DNA from: Anaeramoeba flamelloides
Lineage: Eukaryota; Metamonada; Anaeramoebidae
Direction: 5' to 3'
Length of the DNA stretch: 64,000 nt
Assembly (NCBI GenBank): GCA_027625915.1
Contig: JANTQA010000057.1
Coordinates: forward strand, 9,548,001 to 9,612,000
Within the stretch, counting starts at the first letter, position 1. Each line of letters opens with the position of its first letter. A model generated the notes under the pieces. The model was given only the letters and a program-made list of their open reading frames with translations, had not been told where the DNA came from and did no database searches. The position numbers and the translations under genes were made by a program. Of the stretch, positions 1-10,815 are shown piece by piece.

Positions 1-105
1 AAAATAAATTGTAAAAATAAAATCCAAAAAAAATTTCTTTAATTTGGGATTTTTTTGTGCCTTAAATTTCGTTGAAAATTTGTGCCTTAAAAATGGAACT
101 GACTG
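1..105 (+). mobile_element. Right half of a ~200-bp TA-flanked MITE (CAGTCAGTTCCAC family)
   Basis: The sequence ends TGGAACTGACTG followed by TA, and contains two GTGCCTTAAA-type blocks separated by TTCGTTGAAAATTT. This equals the right half of the complete copies at 22.0 kb and 28.9 kb. The left half lies outside the window. Confidence 0.75.
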
Positions 106-241
106 TAAAAAAAGTTGAGACTTATTCATTAAATTATTTTTTTTTATTAATCGATTTTATAGTGTTTGATGTGAATAAACATCAGTATCAACTACAGTGT
201 TTTTTAATAAAATTGAGGTACATTATAAAGTTTGACAAGGC

Positions 242-812
242 AATATATGTCCTTAATAAAATTAAGCACTATTTTTTTCAGATTAATATTTTTCGAAATT
301 AAGAACATAACTTAATTCAATTAACCACTGGAATAAATTTTTTTTAGAATAAAAACACTCTCAACTAATGAATATCGAAAATATTTTTTGAAATTACTGT
401 GCACTTTTTTTTTTTTTTATGAAAAATTGGGGTTGAGAAAAGCTTAGATCAAAAAATAAGTTAATTATTAAATTAGAAAGCTTTTCAAAGAGCTTATCTT
501 ATTAGTTTATCTTTTTTTTTAATTTTACCATTTAAAACTAAAAAAAACATTTGAAGACTAAAATTAGTGCCTTTTGTGAAAAGAAAATTCACATAATTTA
601 GAATTTGTTTTTGTAAATGAGTTAAAACAAGATAGTGTATCTAAAAATATACATAATTTCAAGTGTGAATTCAATGATTTTGGCAAAAAATGTTTTCAAG
701 AAAAAGTTAAATTGAAACTTTATTTATTTTTATTTTTTCATTTAGTTTTCTTAATTGTATTAATGGAAAGTATTTGATCAGTTTTTCATTTTTAGTGTTT
801 TTTGGGTGGTAG
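242..812 (+). repeat. 570-bp dispersed repeat, copy 1
   Basis: Near-identical to 50066-50643 in the same orientation, beginning AATATATGTCCTTAATAAAA and ending TTTTCATTTTTAGTGTTTTT. Differences are scattered single bases and T-run lengths. No coding capacity, no evident inverted ends. Confidence 0.8.
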
Positions 813-1529
813 GGATATATTTTCAAAAAAAAAAAAAAAAACAATTAGATATAAAAAAATTATTTTAAATCCAGGGAATCCCTAAAGTTCGTTTTTAAAT
901 TTGGGAAATATAAAGAAAATTTTAAAAAGCTTATCCTATTACCAAAAAAGTGGAGCAAATGCATATTAAAATATATTTATTAAACTCAATCTTGATAAAA
1001 CTATTTAAATAAGCATATATAAAATCATTAACTACAATTGATTGATTCTTGATAATAAACAATTTGTTTGTTAGTATGTTATTACTGAAATAAAATATTA
1101 TAAAATTTCTGATCTAGATTTTATCTAATATTTTCTAGACTGAAAACTGCAATTTTTTATTATCTTTTTGAACATAAATAATAATTTTAAATTACTTCTT
1201 TAATCTCAATAAATTTTATAATAGAATAATTATAAAAAATTTAAATTTATTTGGTTGTTTAAAAAATCATTTGTTCCTTTGCCATATCTCCAGTTTTTTT
1301 ATTGAAATTGGTCCTACATTATTTTCAAAAAAAAAATGTTTTTTTTTTTCATTTTTTGGGAAATATTTCAACTACAAATTTTGAAAAAAAAATACAATAT
1401 CTTTATATTCAATCAGTATTAATAATTCACTTTGTTTGGTATTGTCAATCAACTACCAGCCCTATTAACAAAGATTACTTTGTTGAAATGAAAAAAAAAG
1501 TTCACAACTTTTTTGGAAATACCTTTTGA
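811..1529. mobile_element. Copy 1 of an element with GGTATTTCCAAAAAAGT-type ends
   Basis: Left GGATATATTTTCAAAAAA, right ACTTTTTTGGAAATACC. The interior matches 3543-4140 and 46079-46672 in order (TTGATTGATTCTTGATAATA, TTTCTGATCTAGATTTTATC, TTTTTTATTGAAATTGG). No coding capacity. It directly adjoins the end of a 570-bp dispersed repeat. Confidence 0.6.
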
Positions 1530-2279
1530 AAATTTCTTTTAATTTGATAAATCAAAAAAAAAATTAACAGACAAAGAATCACCTCTTTTTTCTTTTTATT
1601 CGAAAATATTTCGAATTAATGCACTCTTTTCTGTTTTTTTTTTTTTTTTTTTTGATTTTTTCTTTATTTTTTATAAATCTTATAATTCATTTTTTATGTT
1701 GTATTTTGTTTTTTTTGTTTCTTTTACCAATAAAAATATATTTTTTTTAATCATTATTTTAATCAGGTCTTCTTTTATAAATTATTATTTTTTAATGACA
1801 AATTTTTGTTTTTTTATTAATAAATTATAGTTGAAAGAGACTGATCAATACTTTTTTTTTTATTTTTATTTTTAACAAAGCATCTCCCCTATTAGAATTC
1901 CTTTCTTGAAACATTTGCAAAATTGAAATTTTCTCAACCAAATGAAAAATAATAAATAAATGACACAACAATCATGTCAAATAATCAAAATGTAAAAAAT
2001 AACGAAAAGTTCCAGTATCTGAAACCAATTTATTAAAAAGAAGAAAAAATAGATTATTGTTGATTCATTAATAGTTAAAAAATCTTCTGGAATTTATCTT
2101 CGATTCCAATTGAAAATACTATTGCTTATCTAACCATCTAAATATCTTTCCATTTACACAACCTCAACAATTATGTAATATAATTCATAATTCAACACAC
2201 AAAAAAAAATAAAATCAAAAATTTTATTGTATAAAAAAGCTATTTCAATAAATCTTTTAAATTCAACTAAACTCTGTTC
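1530..2279. other. Intergenic, nothing recognised
   Basis: AT-rich sequence with long T runs (about 1640-1850). No gene, RNA or clear repeat seen. Confidence 0.6.
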
Positions 2280-2961
2280 CAGTCAAAGGGGCCCAAAGCT
2301 TTTTTTCAAATATCAATTCTTTTATAAAATTGACCTTTGAAGAACAAATAAGAAATAATCAGTATAATACACATCAAATATTTCTTGATATATGTCTGAA
2401 AGAAAACCAATTAATCAATAGATTTTCTTAAAAATTGAAAAACTCAAATTCTTAGGGCCCCTATTGAGAAAAACAACGATGTTCGTTTTGAACTTCTACT
2501 GGTATTTGAATAATAAATATGAAACTATTTTAACTTCATTTTCCATACTTTTCTTTTAGAAATCAAGTCCCCAAAGGAAGTGTGTTGGTATTTGTAGTCT
2601 CTATTCGAAAAAAGAAATGAAAATGAAGTGAAAATTTTTCAGTTTATTAACAAATATCAAGATCAAAGATCGAATAGAATTCCAATAGAAATCAATATGA
2701 TTTCTCAACAATCATTTCCATGGTTTCAATAACCTTAGAATAACACATTTTTACCAAGTGGCTATTGATCTTGCTCTAAAAAAAATTTTTGCGCTGAATG
2801 AAGTTTGTAAAAAAAATCGAAAAAAAAAAAAAAAAATGTGTAAAAATGTGAAAAAATGATTTCAATTTTGAAAATTTCCAAAATAAAATTTTTCTTCGAA
2901 TATCTATGCAAACCCTTTAAACAGATGTATTTTACCCATACCAACTGGGCCCCTTTGACTG
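2280..2961. mobile_element. 680-bp element with 16-bp inverted ends CAGTCAAAGGGGCCCA
   Basis: CAGTCAAAGGGGCCCA at 2280 and its exact complement ending at 2961. The interior is found again, without coding capacity, at about 24.9-25.2 kb (reverse) and 34.5-35.0 kb. No clear target duplication. A 163-bp MITE is nested at 2499-2661. Confidence 0.75.
2499..2661. mobile_element. 163-bp MITE (CTGGTATTTG ends) nested in the CAGTCAAAGG element
   Basis: Left CTGGTATTTGAATAATAA after TA, right ...TTAACAAATATCAA. The related copy at 24.9-25.2 kb (reverse complement) lacks this block at the matching position, which shows it is an insertion. Same length as the copy at 6062-6224. Confidence 0.7.
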
Positions 2962-3439
2962 AAAAATAGTTTATTATACTATTATTTTCGGAGATTTCCT
3001 CTTTAATACATTATTTAAGAGGCTCTAAATTAAAAATTCTTTTACGTTTTATTTTGGTAACTAAACTTTAGAAAAGTAAATTTTGAGATTTATTTTTCTT
3101 CAAAAAAAGATCTGAAAAGGAAATGCATAAAAAAAAAAATATTTATTTTTTAAATACTATGAAAAAATTATAGATTTTTGATTAAAAAATTGTTGATAAT
3201 ATTTGTCAAATATAAGAATACGATTTTTTTAAAAAAAAAAACAAACACCCTTTAATATTTTATGAATGAATGAATGAATGAATTTTATTTTATTTTATAG
3301 AAAACAAATAAAATTTAATTTAATACTATATTATATTTAATAAAAAAAAATGAATTTTCAAATCATTTGTTTGAACAAAATTTCTGTTAAACTATATTGT
3401 TAAATTGTCAATTTTTTTTTCCATTCTTTTATTTTCAAT

Positions 3440-3541
3440 ACACACACACACAAACGCACACGCACACGCAAACAAACAAGCAAACAAACAAGCAAACAAA
3501 CAATCAAACAAGCAAACAAACAATCAAACACACACACACAC
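3440..3541 (+). repeat. CA and CAAA microsatellite
   Basis: ACACAC runs on both sides of an AAAC/AAGC/AATC array. The small frames through it are repeat translations. It abuts a mobile element at 3543. Confidence 0.9.
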
Positions 3542-3542
3542 A

Positions 3543-4140
3543 GAGGATATATTTTCAAAAAAACAGGGTAAATTTATTTTCAAATATCTTAATAAAACTT
3601 AATTCTAATAATATTAGTATTTAAATATCCAAAATTGTTATTAGTCATTAATTGATTCTTCATAATAATCCAATTTTTTTCTTCGTAAGATATTACTTTA
3701 ATTAAAGATTTAAAAGTTTCTGATCATAATTTTTTTTGATATTTTTTCGGTGTGAAAATGGGTGGTTTATTTTTTTCTTTTAGATCTGAAAAATTTTCAT
3801 AAGAGGTTTAATCTTGACAAAATTTTTAATCCAAGGCAATGCTAATAAGTGCATTTTATTGTTGGAAAAATCATTTGAATTCTTATCATATTGCTTATTT
3901 TTTATTGAAATTGGCCTTGCCTAGTTTTGTACAAAAAAAATGTTTTTTCCATTTTTCATTTTTGTGAAATATTTTGATAAACATATTTTGAAATAAATAC
4001 AATCAATAATAACTGATTCAATCAGTATTAATATTCGCCTTTATTTTATATTACCAATTTAGGAATAGAAATGCTTCCAAAGGGAATATTATTTGACAAA
4101 CAGAAAGAAAAAAAAAACCACTTTTTTGGAAATTCCTTAC
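3543..4140. mobile_element. Copy 2 of the GGTATTTCCAAAAAAGT-ended element
   Basis: Left GGATATATTTTCAAAAAAAC next to a CA microsatellite, right CCACTTTTTTGGAAATTCC. The interior is collinear with the copies at 0.8 and 46.1 kb. Confidence 0.65.
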
Positions 4141-4235
4141 ATACAAATTACGTGCATACACATAAACATACGGAATTGAATATACAAAAAATAACCTTCT
4201 TTCAAAAACAAAAGAAATCGATATATGAAGAAGAT

Positions 4236-5885
4236 TTAATAAAGTTTATTGATTAATTTTAAATCATTTCTTTTATAATTGGCAACATACAAAATTGAGT
4301 TTAATAATAAAGTTTTCCCGTCTGAATCCGAATTCCAACAATTAGGATCTGAGTCACTATTTGGTGGCCATAAATTTAAAGCGATAACCTTCCCACAGGA
4401 AGACCTTTTTGGGAAATGCTTTTCAGCGGCAAAGATTGTGCCATCGTCCCAATAAGCGATTACTGTGGAGTTTTTTGTGGCCTTTTTTGCATTGATTCTA
4501 AAAGAGTTACGACCACCATTGAAATTATTGACATCCCTGATGACAGGGTGACTTGGGGTTTCGATTTTACCTAAATTCTGATACCCAGTGTTTAGCGAAT
4601 CGTTTTTTAAAAATGGCAAGTATTCTGGTGTTGTAATTTTGCCTTCAAGTTGCTTGTCATCAGTAGAGTCTAAACAATTGATCGCACACACAACTAGTCC
4701 TCCCCCGTCTTCAACAAAATTTGCAAGATCGTCTCCCAATCGCTCAGCATTATAGAACTGGCTGTCAGACGAATACACGAAGGCGACATCTAACTTCTTA
4801 ATTTGCTCATAATCATAATTTTTTTTATTTGATCGAAAGACCCTGATCGTTTGGATAACACCAAGCATTGAAAGCGTTGTTGCAACGTTTCGAATATATC
4901 CTATATCCTTGTCTGCCACAATAAGTGCAACTTTAATACCAATAGACCGAGCTTGAATTTTTTGAATTTGAAAATTCGTTTTTTCCCCATCATTCGGAAA
5001 GACGTTTTTGTTTTGGTTTTGGTTTTCCTTTACTTTATTTTGTAGGGTTTTTTGAAACAGAATTATTTCTTTTTCATTTGTGAGCCCATTATTTTTTGGT
5101 GCACTTTCAATTTCAATTTCGTTTTCCTGTTCTTGCCCCTTTTCTTCTTCTTTTTTTTTTTCCTCATTATTGTCCCCTTCTTGATCATTTTTTTCTTTTT
5201 CTATTTTTAATTTTGCTTGATGTAAACCGTTTTGTATTTGCTCTTTTTCGTTTTCTTTCTCGTTTTCTATTTCAATTTCTATTCCAATTTCTTTTTCTTT
5301 CTCATTTTCCTTTTCCTTTTCCTTTTCTTTTTCCTTTTCTTTTTCCTTTTCTTTTCCTTTTTCTTTTCCTTTTTCCTTTTCTTTTTCTTTTTCCTTTTCC
5401 TTTTCTTTTTTATTTTTGTTCTCCTTTTCATTTTCATTTTTTTTTTCTTGCTTTTTTTCAAAACTTGTTCTTTTTTTATTACGTATTGTTTTTGTTGTTA
5501 TTGAAGGCAAATTGTTACTTTTAACAAACTTTTGGCAAACCTGTATTAATCTATTGATCCTAAATTGCCAAGAAAGTTGACAAATCTGTTGGAAATTCCG
5601 CATATTAAGCCCAATTTTCCCTGTGTAACAAAATTGTAAAACTTTGAGAAAGTTATTAATCGAAAGTCCTTTTAACTCAAGGCGTATCACAACAAATTTT
5701 TCTCTTTTGGACATGTTGTCTGGATACAAGATTTCTTTAAAAAAATCCGAAAAAAGTGCAACAACCATTTGATGTGCCGGTATCTCAGGATAATTCTGAT
5801 CAAATGTAAACGATAAGTCGGAAAGAATTTTACTTCTAAAAAGTGTCTGGTAATCAGTTCCAATCGATATTGAATATTCTTCCAT
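4236..5885 (-). CDS. BTB/POZ protein with KE-rich linker and amidotransferase-like C-terminal domain
   Basis: Single-exon gene of 549 codons. The first ATG in frame is at 5885; the frame is open three codons further upstream but has no ATG there. Residues about 10-122 look like a BTB/POZ domain: LSDLSFTF, then AHQMVVALFSDFFKEIL, then FLKVLQFCYTGKI. Residues about 140-260 are a Lys/Glu run with some Asn and Ile. Residues about 315-537 form a separate alpha/beta domain: it starts IKVALIVADKD, has LANFVEDGGGLVVCAIN near residues 387-403, and HPVIRDV and an Ala-Leu-Asn-Leu-Trp-Pro strand near the end. This resembles ThuA/class I glutamine amidotransferase-like folds, but the classical G-x-C-x-G nucleophile elbow is not seen, so catalysis is doubtful. 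BTB domains usually dimerise and recruit cullin-3, and that role here is inference. The BTB call is firm; the C-terminal assignment is moderate. Confidence 0.85.
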   Translation of the reverse strand: MEEYSISIGTDYQTLFRSKILSDLSFTFDQNYPEIPAHQMVVALFSDFFKEILYPDNMSKREKFVVIRLELKGLSINNFLKVLQFCYTGKIGLNMRNFQQICQLSWQFRINRLIQVCQKFVKSNNLPSITTKTIRNKKRTSFEKKQEKKNENEKENKNKKEKEKEKEKEKEKGKEKGKEKEKEKEKEKEKEKENEKEKEIGIEIEIENEKENEKEQIQNGLHQAKLKIEKEKNDQEGDNNEEKKKEEEKGQEQENEIEIESAPKNNGLTNEKEIILFQKTLQNKVKENQNQNKNVFPNDGEKTNFQIQKIQARSIGIKVALIVADKDIGYIRNVATTLSMLGVIQTIRVFRSNKKNYDYEQIKKLDVAFVYSSDSQFYNAERLGDDLANFVEDGGGLVVCAINCLDSTDDKQLEGKITTPEYLPFLKNDSLNTGYQNLGKIETPSHPVIRDVNNFNGGRNSFRINAKKATKNSTVIAYWDDGTIFAAEKHFPKRSSCGKVIALNLWPPNSDSDPNCWNSDSDGKTLLLNSILYVANYKRNDLKLINKLY

Positions 5886-6061
5886 TCTTGACAAAGAAAA
5901 AAATCTAAATAATAATTAAAAAAAATGAAATTTTTTGAATATTTTCTGTGGTTACAATATACTTTGAAAAAGGAAATTATTCAAGATGAAAGAATTTCAA
6001 AAAAGATATTAGTTGTAATTCGAAACGTTCTAAAAGATTCTATATGGTGGGATTGTGTATA

Positions 6062-6224
6062 CTGGTATTTGAAAAATAAACGGAGAATAATTTTCACTTC
6101 CTTTTCATTTTTTTTTTTCAATTGGTACACAAATTACAACCTACTTCTTTGAAAAGTCAATTTATCGAAGAAAAATATGGAATAAGAAGTGAAAATTTTT
6201 TCCCATTTGGAATTCAAATACCAG
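6062..6224. mobile_element. 163-bp fold-back MITE (CTGGTATTTG ends) with TA duplication
   Basis: CTGGTATTTG at the left and CAAATACCAG at the right, with TTTTCACTTC / GAAGTGAAAA inside, so the two arms pair over much of their length. TA on both sides. About 360 bp further on, the same flanks (GGGATTGTGTATA then TTTTTTTCAATATCAACTTA) occur without the insert. Confidence 0.8.
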
Positions 6225-6229
6225 TAAGT

Positions 6230-6540
6230 TTTTTTTTCAATATCAACTTACTTATTCTCAGATTCTACTATTTAAAAATCGATACCAACATAAACAGTCT
6301 GCTTATATAAATTTACATTGTATAAAATCATCATGAATATTTGAAATTGAAAAAATTTCATAATAGCTTTGGAAAGAATGTCTTTTTTCTCCGATCAGAA
6401 AAAATTCTTTAAAGTGGGATTGTGTATAATTTTTTTTTTCAATATCAACTTACTTAGTCTCAGATCCAACTATTTAAAATACTTATACCAACACAAAGGG
6501 TTTGTTCATATTAATTTGCATTGTATTAAATCATTTTCAA
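6230..6540. repeat. Two tandem fragments of the long-armed TA fold-back family
   Basis: 6230-6325 and 6433-6535 both run TTTCAATATCAACTTACTTA, ...TATTTAAAA..., TACCAACA..., ATTTACATTGTAT/ATTTGCATTGTAT. They also resemble the right arm of the element at 14142-14548. They bracket no gene. Confidence 0.55.
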
Positions 6541-6704
6541 AAATTTGTACAACCCAAAATCAAAAATAAGAAGCAAAAATAGAGATTTTTTTTATTTTTC
6601 AAAACCTAAGTTAAATTGGGTTTCAGTATCCAATCAGTATCTATGTTTTTAAATTCGAGAAACAGTCAATTATTATCGGTATTTTTTTTTTTTTTTTTTG
6701 TTAA

Positions 6705-7441
6705 GGGATTAAGGCCACAATAGTTTTTTCTAGTAACAAAATATGTTGCAATTCAGATGTAAATGGTATTAGTTCACAATGGCTCAGATGGCTCTAAAAA
6801 ATCTATTATAAATCTTATTACACAATAATTTATTCTAGTTTTTACCTAATGATCACAATTAAAAATTTTTTTTTTTTCCTTTTCCAAATCTAAAAAACGA
6901 AACTCCAAATAATAATATTCTGGTATCTAATAATTCATATTTAGAATATCCAAAAGTAACTATTTTTTGAATTATTTCATTTCAAAGATTAAATGAATAA
7001 TCGTCAACATAAAAACCCAGAAGACTGATTTACTTTGTTTCCTTTTTTATAAAGCTAATTGCAACATCAATATATTCGCAATATTTCAGAATTAATTTAT
7101 GAAAATAATTTATTGGTTAATTATTTAATTTTTAAAAAAAAAAGGAACTGTTTAGCAATTAATCTACATTTCGTCACAAATTTAAGAAAGATAATTTGCA
7201 ACTTTGTAGTCTGAATATTGATAATTCAGCCTTAAAATTTGTTGCAAAATGTAGATTTTTTTCTGAATTTGTTGGGGTTTTTACTAATAAATTAGGATCA
7301 TTTTTAATTGATGAGATCAACAAATATTACTACTTGACTAATTGATTTTTTAGAGACATTTGAATCATCTAGTGTTAATGTGTTTACACCCAATAACAAT
7401 TGACTTTAATCTTAGGCTTCTCCTAGGTAGACGCTAAACCC
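6705..7441. mobile_element. TTAA-type element copy (GGGATTA ends), 737 bp
   Basis: Left TTAA-GGGATTAAGGCCAC, right TAGACGCTAAACCC. It is collinear with 39768-40524 along its length (for example TTTCCTTTTTTATAAAGCTAATT and TAATTGATTTTTTAGAGACA segments). The right flanking TTAA is worn. Confidence 0.65.
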
Positions 7442-7784
7442 AAAAGACATAAATTTTTACACAGATGTTGTATACAGCTTAATCAAAATGAGTGAATGAA
7501 ATTTGCAATATGTACGAAGAATTCATTTAGAATGTGCCTACTTTGAAGACAAAAAGCAAAAATTAAAACAAAAAAACAAAAAAACAAAAAAATAGGATTT
7601 TTTTAAAAAAGGTTTATTATTCTGAGCAAAGCCCAAAATATAATGAATTTTTTTTTGAATGTTTTTATACAATAAAGAAAAATTAAAAAAAAAAAATAAT
7701 TCACAATTTTCAAAATCAAAATAAAGGTTTGATTTATAAAAAATTAAAAATTCCAATTCAGAAATCAAATTGTTGTAAATAAAA

Positions 7785-9379
7785 TTATTTCTTTAATACT
7801 CCCATAAAGTAAAATTTTTGAGGCGAAATTTTAAAGTCATCAAAATGTGCAAATTTTTTGACAAATTTAATACTCTTCCATTGTAAATTATCGCGAATGA
7901 TTTGTGTGTGTGCTTTTCTCATGGGGACATTTTTTTGGAATTTCATTCGTCTTTGTGGCTGTGAAAGCGGGTTTTTGACTTTGGAAATTTGGTAGCCTCC
8001 CTTAAAATTGCTTGTTAACTCAAATCGTTGGTTACGTGTTTCTAAGTAAAGGGCTTGTGTTTGAAGTGTTTTGAAAAGTTGATCTTTTTGTTGAAAAACC
8101 TCACCAAATTCATAAGACAGGCTATTAATAATTGAAAAAAAGCAAACAAATTGATTTTATGAAGAAAGTGTAAAGAAAAATTAGTGCGAAAGTCTTTTTG
8201 AATCAACACTTCTTGTTTGTTTCATCTTTTATCAAACATGAAAAATTATTCAGCAAGATGAATTACTCTTGAAAAGGGAGAAAGCGAAAAAAAAAAAAAA
8301 AAAAAAAAAAATTTACCAAGGGTCATTCGATAATGTGAAGCAGACTTTGTGAACAGAAATTGGTGATTTTTTTTCATTTAATTTTGGGTTTTGGGCATAT
8401 ATTTCTTGTGCTTTTGGCTTGGACTTTTGGAATTGTTTTATATTTTCTATCCCGATCAGTTTCTCTTTTTCTTTTTTTTTTTTTTTCTTTTTTTTTTTCT
8501 TTTTCTTTTTCCTCCTCTTTGCTTTGATTTTTTTTCAATTGCGAATTTTGGATTGTCTGGAGAAGTTTCTCCTTAATGGTTTCAATTTGATCAAGGTTCC
8601 CAATTTGTTGGATATTTTCAACAGACGTACACCCTTCCACCAGAACCATAATTCCTTTTGCAGGTAGGCAAAATTTTGGACTGATCCCATTTCTTTTTTT
8701 GAGGGACTGGTTTGCTGGTGAATGGTACCCCTCACAAAATCTTAATTTTACGAAAATCCCAAGTCCATTTGTTTTGTCTGTTTCTGGTGTAAATTTTTCA
8801 GAATGAATGGCAACTTTTATTTTTTAAGTTTGAGATTTTTTTTTATTTTTTAAAAATGGAAATTGGAATTAATTAATTTAAAAAACAATTCTCAAGAAAG
8901 AAAAGTGTCTTGTTTTCAACAATTATTTGGAAAACTGTTCTTTTTGTCAACCTTTGAGAAAAAACTGTCTGTTTTTTTTTTTATTAATTTTTTTTTCTTT
9001 ACTTTTCGAAAACAAAAAACAAACAAGAAAAATTCGAAAACTTACTTGCAAAAGCATCTGATCTTAGCATATACATATCTGAACCATACACGTTTCGCTT
9101 TTTCACTTCAGTGTTTTCTCTTGTTGCCAAAGAAGGTGGTACATAGACAGTTAAATAAAGGGAATTGAGCGATTTCATGAGCTCGTTTCCAAGAGTTGTT
9201 TTAATTTCCCCTAAAAGATTCTTTTTATAATGAACTGTTCCCAAGTTGGTTTGTGGAAGTTGGGTTTTTGCAAGTCGTCGTGCTTTTTGTTTTTGTTGAA
9301 GTTGGCAGTTAAGACTAGAAAATTCAGAACTAAGAGGTTCCAGATTGTCAAGCGTTCTTTTGCGAATTAAAATATCCAT
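7785..9379 (-). CDS. Rxt3-like nuclear protein (possible histone-deacetylase complex subunit), three exons, frame slip in a poly-A run
   Basis: Exon 1 is 9046-9379 (ATG at 9379) with donor GTAAGT. Exon 2 is 8317-8813 and exon 3 is 7785-8121 (stop TAA). Introns are 232 and 195 nt. Exon 1 contains RNVYGSDMYMLRSDAFA, and the splice continues as IAIHSEKFTPETD. Together this resembles the signature of the fungal Rpd3L subunit Rxt3 (RRLWGTDIYTDDSD followed by HSG). Exon 3 reads LFKTLQTQALYLETRNQRFEL and later RDNLQWKSIKFVKKF. Exon 2 codes for a Lys/Glu run with 11- and 15-base A tracts (sense strand). Before the tracts one frame is open, and after them only the +1 frame is open, reading KLNEKKSPISVHKVCF up to the donor at 8317. 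No GT lies in the stretch where the frame must change, so an intron does not explain it. A homopolymer length error, or a real frameshift, is likely. The gene structure is well supported; the family name is tentative. Confidence 0.6.
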
Positions 9380-10499
9380 TGTAAATTTTAAAATATTTGA
9401 AGAGAAAAAAGATAAAATGGAAAAGTAAAAAATTAAAAATAAATTTGTAACTGATTACGAACTAAATCAAACGAAAGTCTCAAAATGGGGAAAAATACAA
9501 AAACCCAACACTTGTCTTAAAAAACAACATTTTTTCGCAAAAATAGATTTCCTTGATTACAAAAGAGTTTTTTCTCATTTTTCTAACTTTGTAATTTTGA
9601 CGAAAATAAAATTATTAAAGATTTTTTGATAAACCTGGAGAAAAATTCTGTTTAAGGAATTAACGAAAGTGTAAAAAGATCACACTTATTTAGAGAAAAA
9701 TGAGTTGTTGAAAAATAATTGCATTTACCAAAACAAAACAATTGTCAATCTAGATTTTTCATTATGGTTTAGATCTTTTAAAATCTCTCAAATTGAAAAA
9801 AGAATTCGTAATTAAAAAAAAGAAGAAATTAGTTTTTAGAAAACTCTATTTTTTCAAGAAGAAAATTGACAACTTTCAAAAAAAGTTCTTGGTTGAAATT
9901 AAACTTGATGTGGTGTATTGGTTCAATGGAATTACTTTTTTTTTTTTTATCCCTCACAAAAAAAATATTTTAAAGGAACAAATCGAAATGAAAGGAATTA
10001 ACTCATTGGTGATAGTGGAAATTTGAGTCACTATTTGAAAGAATTTTTCTAATTTTTTTAAAAGTTAAGGAGGCCATCAAGATTACCCTTTTGACAGATT
10101 TTTTAAACATTTTCTACCCTTTTAAAATGTTCTTTAATTCTTTAGATTTAATACCAAAATGAATTGATTTGTACAGTGTCCCAATAATACATGTTTTGAA
10201 AACTGTTTGTCTTTTTGCAAAAAATAAAATTTTCAACAAAATGTTATTGTTATTTTTTTTTTAAAACTTTGAATTTATTTTTTTATAACTGTTATTGAAA
10301 AAATTTATTTTGTGTTCAATTGAAAAACCCCGAAAAAACAAATAATTTACAAACAATAACTGAAAAAGTCATTTCCTGATTCTTTTGTAAATATTCATTT
10401 TTTTAATATTTCACAAATCGTTTGATCAAATAAAAAAACAGGATCCATTACAAAAAAAAAAAATTGTCTATGTAGTTAAGAAAACCCGTTTGAATACTT

Positions 10500-10815
10500 G
10501 TTTAAACTATTCAAAAGAAAATATTGTGTTTCGTTGACACATAATAACTATACATTAAATGATCCAAGAAACCAAAAATAAACCTTGAATAAATATAGTA
10601 TTGCTATCATATAGCTCGATGATTTAAAAAATGAATTCTTAAAATTCAAAATCAAATTAATAAAATTTTTCACCGAAATAATGAGTTAGTTTTAGTGAAA
10701 ATTTAAGATCGTTAAAATATCTATAACATGTCAAAAAATAACCAATCAAATTTGAAAATTTTTCAAAAAATTCAATTTCTAATTTAAATTTTACACAAAA
10801 TATCAAGAGTTTAAA
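10500..10815. repeat. Dispersed repeat (partner 56190-56480)
   Basis: ACTATACATTAAATGATCCA and AACCAAAAATAAACCTTGAA pair with GACCAATACATTAACTAATC and GCCAATAATAAACCCT; ATTTAAATTTTAC...AAATATCAAGA closes both. Moderate identity. Confidence 0.45.

Noticed and set aside
3397-3624. Thr/Gln/His-rich frames
   Set aside because: Translations of the CA/CAAA microsatellite.
5096-5524. Plus-strand Phe/Leu-rich frames opposite the BTB gene
   Set aside because: Antisense reading of the KE array; no independent support. The same holds for frames opposite the RasGEF repeat at 47.5 kb.
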